This document shows, piece by piece, positions 11,650 through 21,903 of a stretch of DNA of 64,000 nt. The first letter of the stretch is position 1. Every line of letters begins with the position of its first letter. Location: assembly GCA_018524725.1 (NCBI GenBank), contig JAEUWP010000062.1, positions 62,001 through 126,000 of the forward strand. The letters are read 5' to 3'. The position numbers and the translations under genes were made by a program. This DNA is from Podaxis mareebaensis. Its lineage: Eukaryota; Basidiomycota; Agaricomycetes; Agaricales; Agaricaceae. The notes under the pieces were generated by a model, which did not search any database, was not told the origin of the DNA, and saw only the letters and a program-made list of their open reading frames with translations.

Positions 11650-14600
11650 ACCCGACGTTACCGTGGTAAACTCATAAGGGGTTCGTCAATCAGTTTATAG
11701 ACCCAGTGGCTAATTCATTTTGCATCACTAACAATAGGTGTTGAGCCCAAACGCCCTAGATCCCGAAGGAAAATAATTTGTGGCCGACGCACAGTTGTCA
11801 GTGGTGCACAATGAAGCCGGAAGAGGATGAGACTATATGCCACGAAGACAAGATCTGACGGATCCAAGAGCTCTCTCTGTGGGGCAGTTACATAAGTAAC
11901 TGTACCCGATCAATTGATTCACTCGATCATGATCCCCATACCGATCAAACAGCCTCGTTGCCTAAGCCTGAACTGCCGTTCCCGTGGGCGACCCAGGTAT
12001 TGAACTCCACACCTTTGCCCAATTGGAACCTCTTTTTTACTATGAGTCTTATAACCATAGATCCCACCTTGAAGCGGAAAAAGATCCTCTGTCATAATTT
12101 ACCGAGCTGATTCAAATGCAGCCATTTCTTACCTATGAATAAATGCGGTTTCCGCAAGTCTGTCCGAACTTCCGCGCCACAGTCCTTGAAATACGTTCCC
12201 TGGGATGACGGCACATGGCGCTCAAGCCCTCTATCTATCTATATCTGGGTCTGTCGCGAACACGACCGCTCGCTAGCTCACCTAAGTGTGTGCCGGATTG
12301 TGTATAATCCTCTACTGATGGGCTCGAATAGGCGGACGGTACGGCATTGAAAAACGTACACATATCACTTCTCCGATCTAGTCTTCTAGCCGCCTTGAAC
12401 GCAGCGGTCAGCGAAAATCACAGATGGCAACATTATTCAATATTCTACGCGGTCGTGAACGATGGCTGGATCTCCTCGGAAGTCACCTCAAAAAGTTCGT
12501 CGAGGATGGCATAAGTAGTGGACGTCCCCCTTACAACAGGCCGATGCGGTCTTCAATTGTTTCTAAGCCACTCCTGTAAAGTCTCGTCGCCACAATCAAT
12601 GGATTCATTGATTACCCGAAATAACTAATCCAGGGTACCGCTGCAGATGACCTAACTGACACAAATGTGCAGGGCGACATCAAGCTTAGCAACACCTCGC
12701 GGAAACTTATAATCAGCGGTGCTCGAGTGCCGTTAGTTGTGAAACATCGCCGCTGGTCTTACAGTCAATCTCTGTTTCCTCTGCTCTAGCATCCTCCATC
12801 GTCTTTGACTGTACATTGGGACGTACAAGGGAGCTTAGATTGTGTGTATTCGTGATCTTATATGTCAGAACCATCGTCTTCGGCTCCTCTGGGGTATCTA
12901 ATCATCAACATTTGTTCTGGTATAGTCGACTTCTTCACCACATCTACAAAGGAATGCTAATATGAACCATAGCAATCGCGGTGTCTCTTCTGGTGTACGA
13001 TACGCTTCTAGCATTGGATGTCGAGGTCAGCAGTCCGGCTGCCTCACCGCGTGTGACGATTTCTGAGTTCACCCCTTCTCTGTCTTAGGTCGAGCTTGTC
13101 TGGCGGTGGGGGACTGCCTTTCATCTTTCGCCAGGTCACTGATTTTGATTTCTTCTGAAAGACAACGGTGGTCTCTGGGCAAGGTCCTCTATCTAATATG
13201 TCGATACCTCTTCACGGCGATCATGTTGTGAGCCTTTCCCACTGAAAGTTTCACTAATATGTTGACTAACGTTCCGGTGATAGTATGGTTCTTCTTGGTA
13301 AGAGTCAGGCCCCTTTGGCCTATTTAGATGAATAACCAAGGTGATTCTGGCTGATTCCAGTAAACCTGAGTATAAATCCACCCGAAAAGGTGAGCTTGTT
13401 GCCCTCTCCCTGCCAAAGGCCAAAACTTATTATGTTTTGTCAAGTTGTGCGTATCTTTCCTCGGGTTGCTCCCCGGCCTCGTGTTCTGATCCTTTTGGAG
13501 GTGCCGAGCATGGCAGGACATTTCACTTTGGATGTCAGTCACAGTCTGTTCAATATCATCGCTAACTGACTTTTCGCTATGCTCCCTGGTGCATTCAGAG
13601 CCCCTCTCCTTGCAACTATCATTCCTGACGCTATGATCCTCATCCGCCTGGATGCCTTGTATCGTGGAGAGACAAAAAGTGAGCTTGATACATATTTAAT
13701 AGCTTAGATAACTGGTTAAACTCGTCTTTTCGGCTTAAATCTGAAGTCCGGTATCTCACTATTGCTATCTATGCTAGTGAGTCCCTCACGCAATCTCTTG
13801 TTTAATGAACCTAACTCCGTCGTAATGTTCAGCCCATATTCTGGTGCGACCATTAACGATTGCCCATCCAGTGCTGAACCTCTAACCTTTGTTGTCATAG
13901 GTGACCTTCATCACTGCAGGTCTTAATGGGAGCGCGGAACCTAGATTCGTTCTCTCCCGCACACCTCCTGGAAGTCACCAACAAGTAGGATGCAAAATGT
14001 ACCTCGACTACTCCTCTATGGCACTTAATATCACAGCATGGTAAGGCCCTACTCCTACGCACTTGGGCGTGCAGTAGTGCTCATGGTTATCGTGGGACAT
14101 AGGCTTGTTCCAGTGCTTGCCCAAGGTGAATTCGCTCTTCCCCGTTCGTTTTCCAACTATTTACATACAACACCACCAAGTCTACTACTTCGTTCTTACT
14201 GTGATTCGGTTCTTGAATTGCGCCAAACACATCAGGTCAAACTCGAGGGGTCGTTTGGACCGTCTTCATTCAATAACTAGGACCATTCCAACCTTGTACA
14301 GTCTCCTACGCGATGGCGCCATATATTTCTTTGTGTAAGTGTTTCAAACTTTACTCAACGGCGTACCTTCATGTTCTGATCCGTGAATAGTGTTATTCGT
14401 AAGTCCTTCCATTCGATTACTTTGCACAACGCTAGGTTCACTAAAACCTCTGAACGTATGTAGTACTGTATGTGCTGATATTCATTCCAAGTATCACTTC
14501 TCCTGCACTGAATATGTGGTTGCCAGGGGTCATGTGAGTTCTTTCGTCTTGGACTTCTGTTTTGTTTGACGAAATATACACAGAGTGATGACGGCACTTG

Positions 14601-15165
14601 CCCCGCTATTGGTAAGTCTTCCGTCACTGATTTTGACAACGCCAGAGCGGCAATAACAATACGGTACAACTACAGGCTTCTCGCCTCTACTTGAACATGA
14701 AGGTTCGGGGATTGGCTGAGAATAACGGTAACAGGACTCGCATGCTTGCGTTCGAAGAGGAACTGGTTTTCGCCACATGGGATGATCCGTCCTCTTCACC
14801 GTCCCATGACCCCCCAACGCACGAGAGTCGGGAAACGGCACCCTAGAGCTGCCCGAATTAATACTGAATAGCCAAAACAACCTCACAATGCTGTATAGTA
14901 CCATTCCACGCATCATACACGCAATGCAGACCCAATGTTTACCTATCGGGTTTCGATTTCTTGATGACCTAGTTTGATCCGGACTCATACAGTCGCAAAG
15001 GTCGGAGCGGCGATACAGGCGTTGCTGTCCCATGTTTCCGATGTGTTGGACAATCCCGATTCCCAGGCGAGCGCTGAATCCAGTGACGACGACAATGGAG
15101 TTCCCCGTGTGGGGCGTGTAATTTAGTCCTCGCGTACTAATCCTCCCAGCAGTGATACTTTTTTC
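11650..15165. other. Gene-poor region with short gene relics
   Basis: No continuous gene found. Short protein-like pieces bounded by intron-like signals occur on the plus strand. One is at 13579-13678 (contains GAFRAPLLATIIPDAMILIR, followed by GTGAGC). Another is at about 13900-14040 (contains AGLNGSAEPRFVLSRTPPGS). They cannot be joined into one frame and match no family I recognise. They may be the remains of a decayed gene. Other frames here lack coding character. Confidence 0.4.
14309..14363 (+). repeat. Diverged direct repeat, copy 1 (partner at 15722-15789)
   Basis: The segment GCGATGGCGCC followed by ATATATTTCTTTGTGTAAGT and TTTCAAACTTTACTCAACGG recurs at 15722-15789 with substitutions and a roughly 15-nt insertion. 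It suggests an old local duplication in the gene-relic region. Confidence 0.5.
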
Positions 15166-15167
15166 TA

Positions 15168-15329
15168 CAGTCAACTCTCTCATAACCCATACTCTGCCAT
15201 AACTCATAGCTCTTCCCGGGGACAAAGTCGGCTTTTTCGCACTTTAGTCCTCTCTTATAAACCATACTCTCTCATACCCCATAGTCCGAACATGAAACCA
15301 AGTGCTATGGGTTACGAGGGAGTTGACTG
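15168..15329. mobile_element. Short TIR element (Tc1/mariner-type MITE candidate), 162 bp
   Basis: Terminal inverted repeats of about 24 bp (CAGTCAACTCTCTCATAACC at the left; its near-complement closes the right end, about 22 of 24 matching) are flanked by TA on both sides (15166-15167 and 15330-15331). The terminal CAGTCAACTCTC is like the termini of fungal Tc1/mariner (pogo/Fot1-like) elements. Inside, the CTCTCTCATAACCCATA motif recurs about four times. There is no coding capacity, so it would need a transposase in trans. Confidence 0.65.
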
Positions 15330-15721
15330 TACTGTGTAGTGCCATATTGAGTCATGCACTTCCGAGATTACCGTGCACAAAATCCATTTTCAATGGGCCT
15401 TTTGTCAGCCCAGACGGACTTCACACGCAGTTGAACTTAGTTATTCGCACGCTTGAAGTACCCTACCTCAGATGGTTCCTTGCTACAGCGTCCACTCGCC
15501 GACCGCTTCATACCTTTCGTGTACCATCTTCTCTTAATAAAAAGTGTCCCCGCCCGCATGGCTGAATAAGGTATTACTTCTCATCTGCTCACCTAGCTGA
15601 CCGCGGTTGTGCCAACTGGATTTTGAATAACATCCCATGAAGTTGGAATGGACTCGAGAATCCGTCTTGATTCTAAGCTTCTGAATACCAAGGGCTATTC
15701 GGACCCTTTAGGACCTCTTGT

Positions 15722-15789
15722 GCGACGGCGTTGTGTACTTATTGTTATATATTTCTTTGTCGAAGTTTTTCAAACTCTGCATGACGGCG
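15722..15789 (+). repeat. Diverged direct repeat, copy 2 (partner at 14309-14363)
   Basis: Same core as at 14309-14363 (ATATATTTCTTTGT, then TTTCAAACTCTGC and GACGGCG), lying just upstream of the foldback element at 15836. Confidence 0.5.
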
Positions 15790-15835
15790 CGCTTTAATCT
15801 ATTAATTAGTTGGGTTATATGTTGGTCTCTCCATA

Positions 15836-16347
15836 CACTGGGCTGGTGAGTCAATAAGGAACCTGTCTTATTGAGTAATTATGTAATACTTATCTTGAAT
15901 ATGAACTGGGTAAGCTAGCTGGGCTATCAAAAGGTTATTGTGAAGAACCATTTGATATGCCATATGGAATATTGTGAGGCAAATTTGGAAATATTGGAAG
16001 GAATTTTGTAAAATACTTATAAAATCAGTTTAAAATACTCCATGTGGGTTATCAAAACATTTTTGAATATCTTTCATCTGGAAACAGACTTATCATGTCA
16101 TAATTGAAAATAAGTTTCAATAATGTAATGATAATCCTTTTGGGTTACAGAAAACAGATTCTGCAAGTATTTTACAAAATCTTATCTGATATTTCCAGAA
16201 TTAACTCATGATCTTACATATGGTTTATCAAATCATCTCTTATGATAAACCTTTAATAATACAGTGAGGTTATCATGTTCATCTTCAAGTTATTGATTAG
16301 GTAATGATTCAACAAGACAGCTGCCTCATTGACTCACCAGCCCAGTG
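15836..16347. mobile_element. Foldback-type MITE of 512 bp with TA target duplication
   Basis: The outer arms are near-identical inverted repeats: CACTGGGCTGGTGAGTCAAT at the left and its complement at the right, extending with mismatches over about 45 bp (including CTGTCTTATTGA / CTGTCTTGTTGA). They are flanked by TA at 15834-15835 and 16348-16349. The similarity continues inward. For example TTTGATATGCCATATGG near 15949 pairs with the complement of CATATGGTTTATCAAA near 16217, and ATTTTGTAAAATACTT near 16004 with its complement near 16167. The whole element would therefore fold into one long hairpin. It is AT-rich and non-coding. The transposase family cannot be decided from the termini. 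Confidence 0.8.
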
Positions 16348-16349
16348 TA

Positions 16350-17528
16350 CACTTGTTCTCACAGCAAGCTTCAGACGACGCCTTTAACTATAGTCTTGTA
16401 TGTACCATATTTGTTGCGAAAGTCACACCCTCTAAGTCACAAATGTGGTACCAGGACTTACGTATGTATTGTCCCACACATTCTGGATTTTATACTCGCT
16501 TGGCTGGAGTGTGCGCAGGGGTGACGATGACGCTCAATTTGCTAAGATGAATCCCTAGTAGCTACTACCACCCATCCTGACAACCCAACGTCAATCCAAG
16601 GCTATGGTAATGACGTGAGCGCGCCACAGGTTGACCCACATTACTTGTGCATGAAGCTTCAAGGCTGGTCAGAGTAACGGCAACAACACTAGGATAGAGG
16701 AGGACTAGACCACGCCTTGTCGGATTCTCCGGAATCGAAGAAAGGTCAGTGTACGGCTCCCGAACGGCTATGAAGGGTGGCAACTTACAGCCGTCGAGAA
16801 TGGTTAGTGGTTTATGAGTGGTCGAACACGTTGGATAATATGGTTGTAGGCTGCATACGAAACGTAGGCAATTTTACATCACACATATTCTACTAACAAT
16901 TACATTAAGGACCACACGACAAGGTGATATAAACCTCGTCGTAACAGCACCCTGCCCAAGACAAAAATGTGGCGCGTGAATGTGAATTCCGCGTTCCTCG
17001 GCCTTGGGGCTGGGGTGATGCTTGAATCTAAAGCAACGGTGCTGAGTTATTTCCCGCTCTTCTGGTCCATCCAAGCTGAAGGGGGAATTTCAACCTTGAG
17101 CTCTCAAACACCTCGGGTCTTGGGGCGAATATGTATCTAATACCTTCTAGACCGCCAGGGTTATGATCATTCACCGAGCGAGGTTTCATCACTTTTCATG
17201 CTTGTCCCGTAAGTAGCGTGCTAGGATCGCATGTGTAACGATGACAATGGTGTCTTCACACTTTCATTCACGGTGACGACTCCCGGGGCAAGCATGAGCG
17301 ATCATCACTGGAATAAGCTCGGTATCCAGAATACATGAGACAATAACGGTCGCTACAAAGCATATGCGTTACTTGATGACGGAAAATACATCGGGTCAGG
17401 AAAATAATCGTTTATGTTCAAATCGTCTAAAGGCAAGCCATAGAGGTTTCAAAAGCTAATCTCAACGAGAAAGAGAGCAGACACCATGAGACAACGAATC
17501 AAAGAGATCTGTCTTTAACTGTTAACGG
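16350..17528. other. Intergenic spacer
   Basis: No gene recognised on either strand; the short frames here lack domain or splice support. The right part lies downstream of the minus-strand CNNM-like gene and should include its 3' untranslated region. Confidence 0.5.
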
Positions 17529-20500
17529 TCAATGCGAACCGTCCCCTGCACCTTCTTCCTCCTTTGCCTTCCTCTCCCTCTCCAAACTCTCCCTAATCCT
17601 CTCAGCGACAACCGCCCCAGGCGAAAGAGGACTACTTTTGAAGCCCCTCACTCTCCCTCCTTCACCATGACCATATCCTCCAGTACTCACACTACCTGCA
17701 GCAACGCCAGCCCCAGTTCCAAAGCCTCCACTCTCCCTCGCCAGCCTCCTTCTATTCCTCTCTAGTAGTATCGCCTCAAGAGAGGGCGCCGGGCTGACAC
17801 TCCTCGAGTTACTCAAGCTCCTCGTGCCAGAATTGCCGGTTGAAGGGGAGGAGGGAGAAAGACTTGTCGTCCCAAGTTGTTGAATCGTCGTTCTCGGAAT
17901 TCCACGAACCGGCATAGGCATCTGTAACGCAGGCGGCGTAGGCGCAGGGTCTTGGGTAGTTGTACCGATTACAGGCGGTGGACTCGTCCTTTCGCCTATA
18001 ACATCGCTTGACTTCTCGTCTTCGGCATTATCACCAATACTCTTCTTGTCTTTCTCGTCTTTGATGTCATCATCCTTCACCGTGTCGGCCTCATTATCAA
18101 CCACTCCCTCCCGCTCAGCCTGCCCCGGCTTCTGCTTATCCCTCGGCACAGGCGGCGCACTCTTTGATCTCCTCGTCAAGAACTTGAACATCGGTATCCC
18201 AGGGATCAAAATCGGTATGCTTCGTCCCGTGGATGGCGTGCCTACGCCACCTCCTGTCCCTATCCCGGTACTGCTCCCAGAAACAATTCCCGTCCCAGCA
18301 CCAGATGCATGTCCAGGGCTGGTACCAGTGCCAACAGGCGCGCTTGGAGCCGTAGCGACGTGAGTGTCCAGATATGTCGTGGGGCTGTTATTATTGTTAC
18401 CGGTTTCGCTGGAGTACTTGACGTCCAGACTATGTGTACCGGCTGGACCTTGGATGACGCCGGGAGGTGGAGCAACGTCATATGCGTATGGGTCGCCATG
18501 AGCACCCTGAGGATCAAATTCATCATAGATCTCTTCTCCAATCAATTCTATACATCGACATCAATTGAGCGTTTTGAATGTGCGCAAGAGTCTTTCCTAC
18601 CTTCTAAAACGTCTTCGAGCGTAATAATTCCGAGTGGCATAACTGCCGGATCGAAGCTTTGTAAAAACTACACAAAGAGTCGTCTGTCAGGTCGAAGGGA
18701 AAGACACAACAGCATAAAACCAACCTCATCTGCGCCTTCCTTAGCCAAAACCGCATCTGCAGGCATACTCTGTTCCAACAGACTCCCGGTCATAACCGCC
18801 CCAGCTTGCTTTGACAACGTCGAAAGCTGGAACGTCGCCTTCTTCCCACCAGCCTCTTTCTCTTTCTTCTTCCTGTTCTCATTACCACTGCTGCTACCAG
18901 AGACGGTGACAGTCCTATCATCCTCATCCGAGTTCTGGCGTTTATTCCGTTGCACCAGAGAACCGGATGACCCGTGCTGCCGGTGTTCCTGCATCTCGAT
19001 ACCCTCAGCTTCCCCATCTCCACCACTCCCAAAAGACGGCGGAGTCAAAAATGCGGTGTCGGGCGTCCGATCCTCTTTCAAAGTTTCACCATCGTCCTCC
19101 CCTTCCGTGTTTCCGTTTGCACTACCGTTCCCATTCCCTTCTTCGATGTCATGACTCTTCCGAGATCTAATTCTTTTCCTCGTTCGGCCTTGCTTCTTTC
19201 TCCCAGCCCACCTCTTTGCGTAACTAAGACCGGATGTACCAGAGTCCGTTTCATCATCGGATGAAGAGGATGAAGAGTCGGTGTCGCCCATTCCGACGCG
19301 TGCACGGAGGCGTTGTGTTAGACCGCGTTTGACTGCTTTCTTCACGCTTTGCGCCTATATGCGGTGGAAATGTTTTAGAAAACGCGATTAAAATCTAGAG
19401 AAACAGAATAGCCGACCTTCTCGACACTATACCGACTAACGATGGCCATGTGACTTCTTCCTTCTTGGAATTTATCCAACATACCCAACAAAGGCTCATT
19501 GTTGGGTACAAACGGAACTTTGTTCAACGGGATCTTGCGTAAAGGTGTGGCATCTATCATGGTATATGGGGCATGAGTCTTAAAAGCTTAATACGAGGTG
19601 GGTTTGTGCAAACTTACCCCTAGGGTCCAACAAAACGCAGTGTTTGACCAGCAAGACGCCCACGATCTTCTTCACCCTAACCATTCTTTCGTCTTTCCTC
19701 TTAGTACCATCACTCCCTTCGGCCGCCTCATTCTCGACGACTGAAGAGGAGGGAATGCCACTTCCAAGGGGAACAACTGCGATAGGGACTTCGACCTCTT
19801 CGTACACCGGCACGCGACTGTGTCCAGTCTGACATATCTTCTTCATAAGGTCGTAGTCAAGCTTTGAGTCGATAGAAAGCATGAATACGTCATCAATGGG
19901 GGTCATTGCCTATGTGAAAACGCTCATATAAGGCCCATACGCATAGATATATACACAGAATACGCACCTGTTTGACGACTTTTTCTTGTAGATCTAGTGT
20001 GGCGCCGATAATGGTTACGGTATCAGTTTTGAGATCGCCTCCGTGGGCCTCATGCGAGTCGTGCATCGCAATGAGTTCCTTGAGTTCTAAGCGCATATAT
20101 GAACTTCAAATCTTCCCTGCATGAACAGGGACTTACCGGCACGTCGATAAATGATGCCATGGTGCTTTCCGAGGGCGAACTCAAGTAGTTTTGCCACAGG
20201 CCACGAAATGATTCCCTACAGACGGTAAATGTCAAGGGCCAAGGACGAGCCTCGCGAACAACTTGCCAAGCCATAAATGAGGATCGTCGTAAACCAAGCC
20301 ATCTTGGCGCCAAGATACAGTCCATGGCGGGTGAAGAGCGATTGGGGAATGACCTCCGCGAATCTAATTAAAGATGGACGTTGAGACGGTTAATGACCGA
20401 GAGTTTTAGTGGACGGGAAAAAAACATACATAACGATCAGCACAGTGCTGACCACCACACCCTGAAATCCACCGCCCAGGACGGGATCCGCAATAACAGG

Positions 20501-21060
20501 CAACGTCTCGTTGACAATCATATTCGCAAGGAGTAGCGTCACGAGCAAAAGGTGCCCATTCTTGCGAATCGGCTTGATCTTGTTCGCGTACTCGCGTTGT
20601 TTCCTGTTAAATGCCCCTATCAGAGTTTTGTTCTTCAAAAAGAGACGTGAAGGACTCACGGAGTACCGCTGATACTCAACACGTTCAACTGTGTCTCATC
20701 CAAACTCATATAACCCAACGTCAGACCGGCAAACACACCCGATGAAAGGACAAGAATTGGTATAAGCAATGGAAACAAGATTCGTTTCCATGGCGGAGCC
20801 TCATCCAGCTCGCTCGCTCTCCTAACCAGACGTCCGCCCCCTCCGTCGGTATTGAACAACCCGCTGGACCCTCCAAATCCCTCATCCACACGTTCATTAT
20901 AGGCATTGGCCCCATGATAACCATAGGCATTCTCCTCAGCGTGCAAGAATCGCAGAGCATATTTGGACACAAATGAAATGGCAATGTATAACAACCTTGG
21001 AGCAGCACTAGCAGCAGACGACACGCGGTATCTGTTATGGAAAAGAGGGACAGGGACCAT
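17529..21060 (-). CDS. CNNM/Mam3-like CBS-pair membrane protein (DUF21 family)
   Basis: Ten exons: 21060-20660, 20603-20430, 20363-20267, 20215-20137, 20086-19968, 19909-19618, 19553-19417, 19354-18725, 18667-18601, 18547-17529 (1004 aa). A DUF21 membrane domain at about 92-270 shows several hydrophobic segments, including LPVIADP and FAEVIPQSLFTRHG. CBS motif 1 begins at about 291 (MTPIDDVFMLS ... HSRVPVYEE). CBS motif 2 is split: PLRKIPLNKVPFVPNNEPLL at about 390 and LGIITLEDVLEELIGEEI at about 655 are separated by about 215 charged, Ser-rich residues. The tail is a long disordered Pro/Ser/Gly region. The family (yeast Mam3, animal CNNM) acts in divalent-metal homeostasis at internal or plasma membranes. 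Intron 3 is GC-AG. Confidence 0.88.
20216..20266 (-). other. GC-AG intron 3 of the CNNM-like gene
   Basis: Minus-strand donor TTG|GCAAGT and acceptor TAG|GGAATC, 51 nt. Removal joins LIYGL to GIISWPVAKLL. Retention would introduce a TAG stop, and no nearby GT donor keeps the frame. Confidence 0.75.
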
Positions 21061-21903
21061 TCGGGGGTGGGAGAGCGGCGCTTAGTGTCAAACGTCAGAG
21101 TGCTAAGTATGGCCTCTTTGCGGCGTATATGTACTCGACCCACATCCTATCGTCCCACGGCTACGATTCCCAGCCCTGAGTATTAATAACATCGGGTCTT
21201 GATTAGTCTATGACACTATCAATCCTCTTTCTCGCACTTCGTCTAGACCAAATGTGTGTGTGCCACCATGCGTCATTCTTTTGGCGAAATGCACGTCGAC
21301 CGTGTTGCGGATTGCGCGAGGCTATTCTTATTGGATACCACGGTCGATGACTTCAACGCTCAGCACATCATCATCATCGCCTGTTTCTCGTGCCGGTGGC
21401 CTGGGAAGCCGGACGTAATATGAGTGCATAAGTCAAATTATTAACTTGACGCCCGTCAACCGACCCCGGAAAAGAACCATCGGTGTGGTACTCTTATCTG
21501 CATTCTTGCGACCCGAAGTGGGGAGATAAGCGTACCAAAGTGCCGAAAAACCAACGTACGTACATATTCCTCTAAACCGTGTATGTCTAGCACCAGAAAC
21601 CTTCACCACCCGAAAATCCAATTTTCCCTTCATCACCGATCAATTGAGCTCCAGCCTCTTCATAACTTAACGACACACAGCACCGCAACCTTGCCATGCC
21701 GTCGGGATGACGAATATGATGCAAATGTTTAATATATCGGCGACAAGTATATCATTATCCGCGCAGAACGTTCTTCCGATCCCATGACTGGTCAGACAGT
21801 GGCCTACAACACGAGTATTACCGATCATTGATCCAAGATGCACCCCATTCCCAGTTATTAATAGTGCAGTAGAATACGAGTCTATAGAGCACATGCAATT
21901 AGC
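21061..21903. other. Spacer between ABC1 kinase 3' end and CNNM-like 5' end
   Basis: Both neighbours are on the minus strand, so this holds the 3' end of the ABC1 gene and the promoter of the CNNM-like gene. No gene or clear regulatory motif is seen. Confidence 0.5.

Noticed and set aside
18309..19154. Long plus-strand ORF of 281 codons
   Set aside because: It lies antisense to conserved exons of the CNNM-like gene, whose low-complexity, GC-rich codons leave the opposite frame open.
20050..20325. Minus-strand frame running through the proposed GC-AG intron
   Set aside because: It is out of frame with the conserved DUF21 sequence on both sides.
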